64,000 nucleotides of DNA, from assembly GCA_949128115.1 (NCBI GenBank), contig OX421964.1:4588001-4652000 (forward strand), in the 5' to 3' direction. Positions 46,201 through 58,200 of this stretch are shown here, piece by piece. Position 1 is the first letter of the stretch. The number at the start of each line of letters is the position of its first letter. The position numbers and the translations under genes are program-made. The notes beneath the pieces were generated by a model. It did no database searches. It saw nothing but the letters and a program-made list of their open reading frames with translations, and was not told where the DNA came from. This DNA comes from Anaspis maculata. Lineage: Eukaryota > Arthropoda > Insecta > Coleoptera > Scraptiidae.

Positions 46201-49200
46201 TGTCAAATGTCAAGGCTCTCTTGATTTATTTGTTCGTTGGCAAAAATTAAAAACAGGTCGAAAAATTGTTACATTTTCCAATAAAATGGAAAAAAGCGTC
46301 AGACATCACGTCCCGCAAAAATGTTCCGGCCATCTGCAAAGGAAATACGCAAAAAATGTGTTTCAAAACTGGTCCGGCCAGAGCAGCCAACTGCAAAGTT
46401 TTGGGGATTTTCTATATTTCACATTTGGAAACTTAGAAACAAAATCTCACAGCCGACTAGAATCACGGTACAAGTGAACCTACTTTATCTTTAAGACGGT
46501 TGAAGATTTTGTGTAACGGTTTGTTGGTTCTTCACCAGAGTGAAACTCTAATACGATAATATCTATGAGCATAACTAATTGTCAGAAGATGTGTGAAAAA
46601 CTGTGGGTCCGACTTTGAAAATTTTGCCTCCAAAAATCAACTCAACCTTATCTCTAACTGTTTTTCCAGTATGTCTGCCCCTAAAATTACTATTCCATGG
46701 GGCTCACCGCATATTGAAGTTTGCACTGCACTTTTTTTCTCAATTCACGGAATGTGCAAATTTCAATTTGAAAAAATTACCGTCAAAAAACCAAAGCTGT
46801 GTAGATTTTGGAAATGGGTCTACACAACGCTCGCTCTAATCTTTTTCCGATATCAGTTCAAACTATTCAAAAAAAGTCGATCCCCAAGCAGGAATGAGTT
46901 TTTGAGTGGAGTTCTGCATCGAAAGCGAGTCGTCCCGGTCAAAATCCAGATGAAAGGCCCTCTCGGCTGGCCAAGGCCAAAAGAAATCTCGACAATTCAT
47001 AACGCCCGACTGGAAAATGGTGGGAATCTGCAATGCAGACTAGCAAATTAGATTGAAATCCATCGGATAGATTTTGAATAATGAAATGCTAGATAAAGTT
47101 CCAAGATTTGACATTTTTTAATATTTGACAGATGAGAGACAGGCAAAGAGTTCCAACAGCTTTAAATAGAGCTTTTTAAGAGCTTCCAGAAGATGATATA
47201 ATGCAAGTCAAGTTCCGTGGTATAACTTCTGTAATTTTTTGATACTGACATTTTAATAATAATAATAAGATTAAAGGACTCTTTATTTCATATCGCTGTT
47301 GAGAGGCGAAGTCTAGCAGATATTTTCGCAAATATTTTCGTCCAACACGGACACTTACTCTGTGTAGTAAGCACGGTTGCGGACATTATAAAGTGGACGA
47401 CAATGTCGACGAGTTGGCTTGCTGTCATGCGACGTTTAGGCCAGAATCCCAAAGAATCTGTCAACTGTCGTCCACTTGATTTTGACTGCAATGGTACCTA
47501 CCAGTCGTGAGGTCGTCTCGTACAGTTGAATGATCAAAATAACCCTCGTGTAGTTTGTCACACTCAAAGTTATTATCACGTTCATGACCATTGGAACCGT
47601 TAGTTTACGTTTGTTTAGCTATTCTATTCTGAACAGCTCGGGCCGACTTCATATCTTGAAGACTGAACATCTGAACACTGAACAACAAGATAAAGTGATT
47701 AATTATTGTTCTAACCATGTTTATCTTTATTTTCTAGCCTCAACGAAGCAGAAGGATATGGCAGGAAAGTTTACAAAAAATTTCCTCGGAAGAAGTTGGT
47801 CATCTGTTTCTCGTGAGTTCTTTCTATAATACAAGAAGTTCATTTTTCGTGATAGCTCAGTGAAAGGTCATTTCATTTTTTTTTTTAAATCTTGCTGTTT
47901 CTAATATCATCATTGTTGCTGCGATCTTAATTTTTTATTTTCAAGAACAAGAAACTGATGGACGTGTTCCGGACAGACCATCTTCCAAGTACGGTGAGTT
48001 CTTTTTACATAACTAGGTTGAATTTCCGGCTTGATTTCCGGTGAAGTCCAGTGGCAAAGCTAGTATGCTTCCTACTCTCGCAGTTCTAAAAACAAGTACC
48101 TATCAAACAGGGTATTGCTGTTGTATAATAATTGTAATATTCTGAACAGTGTTGAGATATAAACTACCTCAGACGGGGTCTCTCGATAACACTTTAAATA
48201 AATAAATAAATAATAAATGAATATTGCAAAAGTTGGAGGCCGTTGTTTCCGGTGGCTAGCTCTATCACTTGACAGCTAGCCTGGAATAGAGATTCCTCTT
48301 TTGAATGGTTGATGCTGAGGGAATCATTCAAATGGCCTCTTCAAAAAACGCATTTTTTTAAACTTGAAAAGCTACATCCACATTCTGATCTTTTTGCACT
48401 CCTTTGTCAATCCGCCAAATAACGAAACCACATAGAAGTCTTTATCAACTGTATCAACAAAAAAATCGTCGTCATGTCTGTCGCGGGACTTGTTTGTTTT
48501 CTTGTTCTTGTTTCATTTATCCCTTTGTGATCCTTTCTTGTTCTGCTTTATTTATCTTTTCGTATTGTTGTTGCTGTTCCATTCGTTTCACATGATTGTG
48601 AATGCTTTTTCTTGTTTTATTTTTTCTTTTGTCTTTCCAACCTCTTCAATTTTGTTACTCTGTCTGTTTCATTTTGTGAGGTGTTTGAGAAAAGATCTAA
48701 TTCATCTAAATTTTGCTAATAATTTCAATAAAACCTCCATTTTGTTTGCTGTCGATTCGTGTCTGTTTTCAATCCCAACCTCACCGTCAAAGTTTCGTTC
48801 TTGTCTGGAGTAAGATTCTGAGTGAAACAATGTGAGTGAAACGTAGGAAGAGGTCCACAAAGTGGAATGGGGAGGAGGTGATGACCATCACAGCCGAAGG
48901 TCAAAAAGGGTGGAACAGCTCATGTGTGTTCACGATATCTGTAACTTTGTTGTAGCTGAAAATTGCCATCTTGTTGCTGTGAGTAAGACTCGGTTGTCCT
49001 TAGAAATTTCTGATAGTCTGGATGACACTGAAAACTAAACGGGTGTTTCTCTGACTCTGGCGTCCAAGTATGCTGTGCTCCAGCCGAAAACAGCCTTATT
49101 CGGCCGAAGCACAGAATGCTTGACGCCTGATTTGGAAAAACACCCGTTAGGTATATCTATGCTTGTACGAAGGGACAGGCTGTCGAGAAAAGGCGGTGTG

Positions 49201-52200
49201 TGTTGGTTCATACAAAAAGATCTGATATTCACTATCAATGGGTTGAACGACGACAATAATGGTGAAGCGGATTCGTAACAGTTACGGAATCAAAAGTCGA
49301 TCAACTGGAGCCTGGTCCGCAAGAAGCAAGTAACATCACCATTTTTGAGGATTGTCACTAAAAAAAAAAGATTCGGTGTCTCGACCGTGTGATTCAGCCT
49401 TCCCTTTCTAAAGGGACGCTTGGCTCCTGCAAGCCGGGTCCACACTTGTATAACACTGTTTTATCACAAAGTTATATAACCTGTTATCAAGTCTGAACGC
49501 GGCTTCTAGCAAGACATTCGCTTTTCTAACACGTTGGATGTTATCTGTCGGGTGAAGGTACGATCAAACCGCGGTTTACCACTAGCAACAATGATCAGCT
49601 GGTTTCAAACAAAGTTGTATAACATGTTATCATTCGTGAACCCTGCTTTTCTGACGTTTATATGGCTACCGTCGAGAAAGTTTTGTGTTGCACATAAGTG
49701 ACAGATTTCTAAATTTTCAGGTGCGCCCATCCGATACCTTGGGCGCAAGGATAACGAGGGTGAGTTGGTTGATTTTAAAATCCAACAAATTCAACATCAT
49801 TGACAGCTAATCATTGTTTGTACGATATTCCTTTCAAAATTTTCCAGATGTGGATGAATCACAAGGTGAGATCAGTATAGAGAGCAGACCGTCTAGTTCA
49901 CGAATTCCGTATACAAAGCTTGCGTATTGTACAGTTCGGAGCACGCCACTGTCACTTCGTCTCTCGGCTTTGCAATCGGAGAAGATCGTGAAAAGTCGTG
50001 CTCATGGATGCGCTGGGATGTCGTCTGTCGACGGCCGCCTACTGTTGAAATCAAAAAGACGAAGGAGGAAGATTCAGAGATATTGATGAATGAATTGTAA
50101 GAGCATCAAGGACTGACCAGAGAAATAGGTCTAGTGAGAAAGCTGATCACAACACAACTTGAAAACTGTGAGTCCATGACAGATTATGTGGATGAGGTGA
50201 TTGTAACTACCAATAACTTGAGCGGTGTTGGTTTCGATGTGAATGATGAATGGCTCGGGTCAATTTTATCAGCCGGATTGCCTCCAAATTTCAAACCAAT
50301 GATAATGGGACTCAAAAACAGTGGTGCTGCTATCACGGCGAACCTAATAGAGACTTTTTTTGGAAGAAATGGCCAAAAAGCAGTGAAATAGCAAACAGAA
50401 AAATTAAAGAATCAATTCAAATGTTACGGTTGCGATAGACGAGAGCACAAAGCGAATGAAAATCAAAAAAAAAATGGATGCAATGAACAGCAGAAATCGT
50501 GCGGACCAAGTGACTGACATGATTTATTGAGATTTATGCGGTCCAACGGAAACAAGTCCATGGGTGAAGCCACATATTTTCCCACATTTATTGCTGATCA
50601 TTCAAGAGAATTTTTCGTTTTCTTTATCAGATCGCAAACTGAAGTTCTAAATCGATTCGAACAGTTGAAATAGTTTGTTGGAAAGCAAACTGGCGGGAAA
50701 ATCGAAACAATTAAAACTGATGATGGAACAGAATTTTGTAACAGAGGGTTTGATGGATTTTCACTCAGGAATGGTATTCAACACCAGACTTCTACTACTC
50801 ACACCCCTCATCAGAACGACATAGCTGAGAGAGCGAGCCAAACTTTTGTTGAAAAAGCCAAATTGAAATCAAGAAATCTAAAATTGGCCCAATTTTCAGT
50901 AGATCATAGAGATATTTCTGAACTTATTGCATCAACATCTCCGACAATCACAGAACGATATATCTGAAGGCCGATAAGTGATATTCATTAAAATCGTGAA
51001 GTAATTTGCCAAAGATGGCGGAGCGATATGATCAAAGGCCGTCAAGCAATATCTCAGAAGTCAGAAGATCGTGGAACGATATTCTTGTATATCGTAGAGC
51101 GACCCATGAATGATATAGAGGGACGTTTGCGAGCTTGGTCGAATAGCCTACCCACAAGCTGTGAATAATCTGTACATGACACCCTGTACATGACAAGAGG
51201 CAGAAACTAATAGTTGGATAACTAATATTTTGAAACCTTCCGAGAAATCTTCATACAAATTGATAATGGAAAGTTTTTTCCCCATCCTTCCACTGTTTAT
51301 CAAGATAAAACAATTGTTCTGACAAATTTTCATTCAATTTTCTAGAAGAAGATCGAGAAGAAGGTCCTTTCGTTCAAGTCCCGGAAAAGGAGTTGCGAAG
51401 TTTTCGTGAGTTATTTTTAGACAAAATGTTCCATAGTTACGCGTTATTATCTTGCCAGGCGATTCTACGACCAAAAATAAGAAAAAAGTTCCCGTAGGAA
51501 CTATGCCGAAAAATTATTTACTTGTGTAAAGGCGCTACGGCACTCTGAATGTGTGCCCCTGAGGCCCCTATAGATGGCTTACATTTAAAAACTCTGAAAC
51601 TAGTTATGGCAGAATGGTGATATTTGGCACACACCTACACTAAAATTTTTATGCTCGATATGATAAGAGTGAGAATCATTTAACAATCATCCGGGAGCGA
51701 GGGGGTGCGGTAACTTGGGAAAAGAAGGTGTGAAAATTACCTCAGCCCTTTTGTGTGCAGGTACTTTTTCAGGCTGACGGAATTCATTTGTAGACGGCCA
51801 ATTTTTTTTTTCTTAAATCAGCCCTGAGCTTTATTCCATCAGCATATGCTACGGCTTAAAAACATGAAGAAAAGTCCTCTTGACCCCTCAAACATCGAAA
51901 GAGGCTCTTGGGGAAGCTACAGTTACCGAAGTGTGCCATTTATGATAAATGCGAATAACTTTTCAAACGATTTTATACTCGAAAACTGTGCAATCTATCG
52001 ATGTTTGACAGGAGCAGCTTCTTTTCAAGTGAAGCTTACTTTAATGTCATGATTTTGAATTGAATCAATCATTGTTTATAAAACTTGGAGTAATTCATAT
52101 TTTGCTTTGAGTTACACCATAAATAATTATTAATACTTCTTTGGCCAACCGGTTTCGCTGTTAAGCATCGTCAGGGTTGAGAAGTGACATTTTGTTATTT

Positions 52201-55200
52201 ATAATTATAATATATAATTAATAATAATATAATTATAAATAACAAAATGTCACTTCTCAACCCTGACGATGCTTAACAGCGAAACCGGTTGGCCAAAGAA
52301 GTATTAATAATTATTTATGGTGTAACTCAAAGCAAAATAAAAAGTACCTATAACGTCAACACCATTGGAAGAAGGATGGAAGAGTTTTTTCAATTTATTG
52401 GAGTAATTCAGTCCACGGGTCATTTTTTCCAATGATTTCCACTCCATCTTTTTGAGCATGAAAATTTTAGTTCATGTGCTGAGTTTCATCATTCTCTCTT
52501 AACTAGTTTCGCGAGTAACTGATGAAAATCATCTTCAGGAGGACAATAGGGGGCTTATAGCCCGAAGTATAATTCTGTGTCGATCCTTCGAGTTAGGGAA
52601 CTAGAATGAAATCAACTGGAGGGAAGCACCCAAGGGAACGCAGGGGGTAACCTTCAATTGCTTTTGAGCGTCGCCGACAAAAAAATCTGATTCTCTGGAC
52701 CTTGGTCCTTAGAATTGCAAGATACGAAATTTTTAAAAATCAACTGAAAATTGTGGAGATTGTGTCTCCATAGACTATACCGGGTGGGCCATAAACAACC
52801 GTGCTTAGAATTTTTTCTTCTAAAATTATCATTTCGCTACCCATTTTATCAAACTTTCCAGCATTGGCTAGCCAATTGAATAGGCTATCATTTCCGTATT
52901 TCAAAATGGCCAACATATCAAAATCGAAGAAGACAGAAACAATTGAGAATAGGCCTTCTTTAGTTCTCGTTGCTTTTTATTAAGAGTCACCAGAAAGTCA
53001 AAACCAATAATGTATTATGAAGGAATAGACCTTTTTTGTCAATTCAAGATCACACTCAGTAGAATCGGGTCATCTGCTGACAAGCTATTGCAAGTTGAAG
53101 CAAAGCCTACTTTCCGTTTTTTTCCATTTCCGCATAATTGATCAAAAAAGTATCCTGCCCGCCAATCTGCCATTTGGTCATTTCTCAACCGATTTTCTTA
53201 AATTTGATATCAATGGCTAGTCAATTGGACAGGCTATCTTTTTGAAATGAGAAAATGACGTGAAAAGGTCGCCGGCTTATGCGCGTGTGGCCTTATTCAA
53301 TGCGCTCCCACTGAATGTGAGACGGGCAGCCAACGTCGTCTTGTTCAAGAAGGAAGTCAAAAAAATATTGATGAAGGCTGGTTTTTACGACGTGCAAGAG
53401 TTTTCCAGCTTGGCCTTCATGGTTTGAACCTTTCATATTCAATGATCGATCTGTGATTGCGATATTTTTCTCCACTAATACCTCCATGTTTTCAATCTGT
53501 TTTCGTTCCTTATTTTTGTTCGTATTTTATGATAACTATTCTTAACAAATTTATCATTGTGCACGCCTTAAATGGAGGCTGAGACATCGACGATCCAACT
53601 TCATGTATTCATGATCGGAAATAAACGCTATTATTATTATTATTATTATGTCAAAATCCAAGATGGCAGAGGCAATTGAAAATAGAATTTATTTTGTCCT
53701 CATTGCTTTTCAATAAAAATTGGCAGAATAGTATGGGAGCATGGGTCGTGCCGTGTGCAGCTTCGTGAAGATATATAGAGTTATGTCTTAATCGATTCCT
53801 GGGGGATCAAGGACTATGAAAAATTAAGGTGGAATATTGGCATTTACTGCAGGCAAATATGGCAGAGGCGCCAAGATGGGCTTCATCTGGTTATAAAAAA
53901 CTGGCTGTAGCTTAATTGTTTTTCAACGGATTTCAACATCTGACACGTCATTTTGTGAACAAAAGAATTCTCTTCTTACTTCATACCTATATTCACAAAC
54001 GTCATTTCGTGAAACTGTCAAAATTGTCTTCATAAGATATCCTAAATTCCGCAATTTTTTTAAGGTTATCCGATATTTTTGGAACCTGGCAGAACCATAG
54101 ATCTTGAGATGCTTTTTCCGAATTTCTACTTTTGCACTTCGTATCTTTGCCGTTTTGGCCGCTATATTGAAAAGAGGGCGCCCCAAAAAACAGTTTTTTT
54201 TGTCAATATCTTGAATTCAACTGACTCAAGATTGAAACGTGTACATGCGGAAGAAAGCCCATTCAAGTCTCTACAATTTGACATTATCAGTCATTCATGT
54301 GCAATTCATGGTTCTTGAGTTAGAGCTTTCAGTACTTCCGGAAGTATCAACTTTTGGTATTCAATCAGCATGTTGTATTGATATCACCGTCATGTAGTAA
54401 GCAAATTAACCATAAATAGCTTTTAGTCATTAACCATAGAAAATGAAAAATTTAGAAGATCAATCATGGTGATGTTATTTGTGTAATTACAGGGTGAACT
54501 GTGAAAGTAAATTGACTTTAGAAAGAAATGGAGGTAATATAGCATATGAAGGATATCAGATACATTCGAAACTCATCAATATGATGAAATTTGGAATCAG
54601 TATTCAAAATATTTACTTTTCCACTTTGTGTCTCTGCTGTTCTGGTCATAATTTTGAAAAGATGGCGTCCAAAAAACATATTTCCAGAAAATTTTAGGAA
54701 AATTTGTCATTAAATCTCCGCCTTAAGATCAAAAGTGGAGGTCTATTAAATTCTATGGAACTTGACATCTGAATCACTCATGTGCGACTTACGGTTCTCA
54801 AGCTATACCCTTTCAAAGTCAATTTTCCCTTAGAGCTCACTCTGTAGTTGCATAACAACCGTTACCATGATTGATTTTCTGGATATCAATGGTCTGTGGT
54901 TGACAACTTATCATAATTTATGGTCAATTTAACTGCCACGTCGAGCTGAGATCAACTTTATATGCTGATTGGATGACAAAAGTTGATGCTTCAGGGAGTT
55001 CTAGAAGCCATAACCCAAGAACCGAAAGTGGCACATACACGAGTAAGGTGTCAAATTGTAGAGAATGGAATAAGCTTCGCATACAATTGCTTCCACCTCA
55101 CATTGACTGAAATGAAGATAGTGACAAAAAACTGTTTTTTGAGCGCCATCTTTTCAATATGGCGGCCAAGACGGTAGATATCCGGAGTGGAAGAAAGGAA

Positions 55201-58200
55201 ATTCGGAAAGGGCACCTCAGGATCTACAATACTGCCAAGTTTCAGAAATATCAGACAACCTTCAAAAAAGGCCGGAATTTAGCATATCTTATGGAGACAA
55301 TTTTAACAGTTTCCCGAAATGACGTTTGTAAATTCAGGTATGAAAAAAGAAGATAATTTTTTTGTCTACAAAATGACGTTCCAGATGTTGAAATCCGTTG
55401 AAGAACAAAGGAGCTACAGCCAGTTTATTATTACCAGATGAAGCCCATTTTGGCGCCTCCGCCATATTTGCCTGCAGCGGATGTCAATATTCCACCATAA
55501 TTTTTCATAGCTCTTGATCGCCCAGGAGTCGATAAGGACATATCTCTATACAGGGTGTCCGTTATTCGAGGCTAAGCATGGGTATATCGCTCATCTTTGG
55601 AGATACAGAGTCGGTTGAATCGGAAAAAAGTTGCGAATTTTCATGGCGATCAATGAATCAGGAAGATATTTGACTTGTCAGCTCTAGTTTTCGAGATATC
55701 GAGAAAAAACAGAAATGTAATTTTTGTTTTCATTTTTTATTTGAAAAACGGTTGAAGGTAGCTTTTTCTGATTAAGACATTGTGGAGGCACTTTTCTAAG
55801 ATGAATTCAATGTTGCCAAAAACTTCATTCTAGCTTCCAAAACAACCGAGATATGACGTTCAACTTTTTTTTCTCTCATGAGCGCCCTAGGAGGATATAA
55901 GAATAGGGAGGGAGTATAACCCAGCTTGTGGGCGGGGGGAAATGAAGCCGGGAGACGTAAGGGGTGAGGTAGCAACTACGCCCAAATATTGCATCTAGTT
56001 ACAGGAGTCTTTTGACTTTTGTGGATTAATTGACGTTATTGAAATAATTTGAAACTATTTGAGGTTAGTGAGATTTTTTTGATTGACATAAAATGAGTCC
56101 TGCCTGATATCTTTTATCTTTGTGCCTGGATCTTGTTTGAATGGTGCTTCATCTATAGGAGCTGAATAGATCAACTTTCCCAGGTGTGGGAAAGACAGAG
56201 GCTACGTGCGCTGGATACAATATCATGTATGAAGAATACCTATCCCATCAATGCGAGCCGGAGCTGCCGAAGGCAAGATACCTACCTGTAGTATGGGGTC
56301 GCCTAATGTTTCAGTAGAATGTTAGGCAAGGATGAGAATGACCAGCAAATTCCAAAAATAATGAGCAGAAAATGAGCAGTTCGATTCTTTCCTCCTAGAT
56401 TATCACGTATTTGTGAGGTCAGCATTGTTAATACACCTAATGATGATCTACACTCTGTGATCTACACTGAACAGTGATAGGAGGTAGGTACTCTGGAAAC
56501 CTCATCATCAGCCAATTTTAAGGCCTGTGTAGACTTCAAGGTTCATGGCAAAATTACAATGAAAAGTACCCACTACTAGGTATCTATCTTGGTGGAATTT
56601 CTATCCTGCTACGGACTATCACCTACCTTAGTCCGGATGCTAGTTGCATAAAATGGAATGAACCTTGCATTTTTTGATGAGAAGATGCCACTCGGTGAAA
56701 ATGTTCTTTGCATCATACTCTTCCGATCCAGAAAGGTAGCCATCAGCGCCATCCATGCCGGCAGCGTATACAGGGTGAAACAGAAAAAAAAAGTTGAAAA
56801 AATATATTTGAATAACCGAAGCATGTGGAGACGTCCAATTTACCACATACATCAACTGTTTTATGCTCATGAAGGCACAGTAAACCGTTCTTGATTACCT
56901 TGAACCATCTTTGAAATATAGGGGAAAAACAGAAAAAGAAACAAAAACACTCTTTTTTCCATAAATAAGTGATTCTTAGAGATATTGACACAATACTTGG
57001 CATTTGTACTAAAAGTAATGTGAGAAATGATATGAGTTGGGTAACCAATTCCTAAGCCAACTATTTCCAGAAATACGATTGTCAACTTTTTTTTCCTCTT
57101 GAGCACCATCTTGAATCTGCCCTGTGAGGCATCGTTGAAAAAGTGATCGGCTATTATAATAATGGTAGCATGGAATCATTGCATCGCAAAAACAACCTCC
57201 TCATCATAATTTAGTGACCTCTTCGGCGGGAAAGAATTGCCATTCACGTATTTTCTGGCTCTTCCAAGCTTTAGTGCTCATGATGGCATTTGCAACATCT
57301 GAAATGATGAAATATGTTACGCATTATGAACCGTGATGTACTTTGAGGTAGCCTCCAAGTTTTGCAATCATCAATTGAAAGGTTTGTTCTCAAAAGCTGT
57401 TTGAACAAAATTTGTTTAATTTTTTTATGGAAAATTCAAAATATTGTATCTTCCACCCTTATTTGATCCCTCGTTGAGGAAAGCCTGAAACCGAAAGTCT
57501 CCAAAATTTTCATGCTAATGGTTCACTGAGAACTGCTCTTCAATGTGTAGTTGTCAAAATCTGCATAGTTGCGTTCAGATTCTAGACAGAGAGCGACAAA
57601 GAAGTTCATGCAGTGGAAAAAGACACAGCTTTCAATGCAACGGAAAAATCCTGGAAATGTCCCTTTTAGATAGGCTTCCCGCAATACACAGGTTCTGTGA
57701 GACTCTCAAGCGTGGGTAAAAGGCTTGAAACATTACTAACTTAAGGTTCTAACAGTGTACCAAATTGCACATTTATGTTATGAAAAGCAAGGTCTCCAGG
57801 CTGCTTTCAGTCTAGCTCTGGACTAGTTTTTTCTCGACTGTAATTTATGTCTTTTTTTACTGCATGAACTTCTTTGTCGCTCTTTGTCTGAAATCTGAAC
57901 GCCACTATGCAATTTTTGACAACTAAACATTGAAGAGCACTTCCCACTGAACCATTATCATGAAAAATTCGGAGACTTTCGGTTTCAGGCTATCCTCAGT
58001 GAGGGATCAAGTAAGGGTGAGAGATCCAATATTTTGTATTTTTCATAAAAAAAACGACACAAATTTTGTTCAAACAGCTTTTAAGAACAAACCTCTCAAT
58101 TGATGACGGTGAAACTTGGTAGGTTACCTCAAAGTACATCAAGGTTCATAATGCGTAATATATTTTACCATTCCAGGTGTTGCAAATGCCATCATGAGCA

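Noticed and set aside
46593..47051. 152-codon + frame
   Set aside because: No domain, next to eroded repeats, no splice signals linking it to locus 3.
56609..57109. Hydrophobic minus-strand frames and their mirror frames at 58366-58884
   Set aside because: They are the two arms of one palindrome read in opposite directions, which explains their near-identical sequences.
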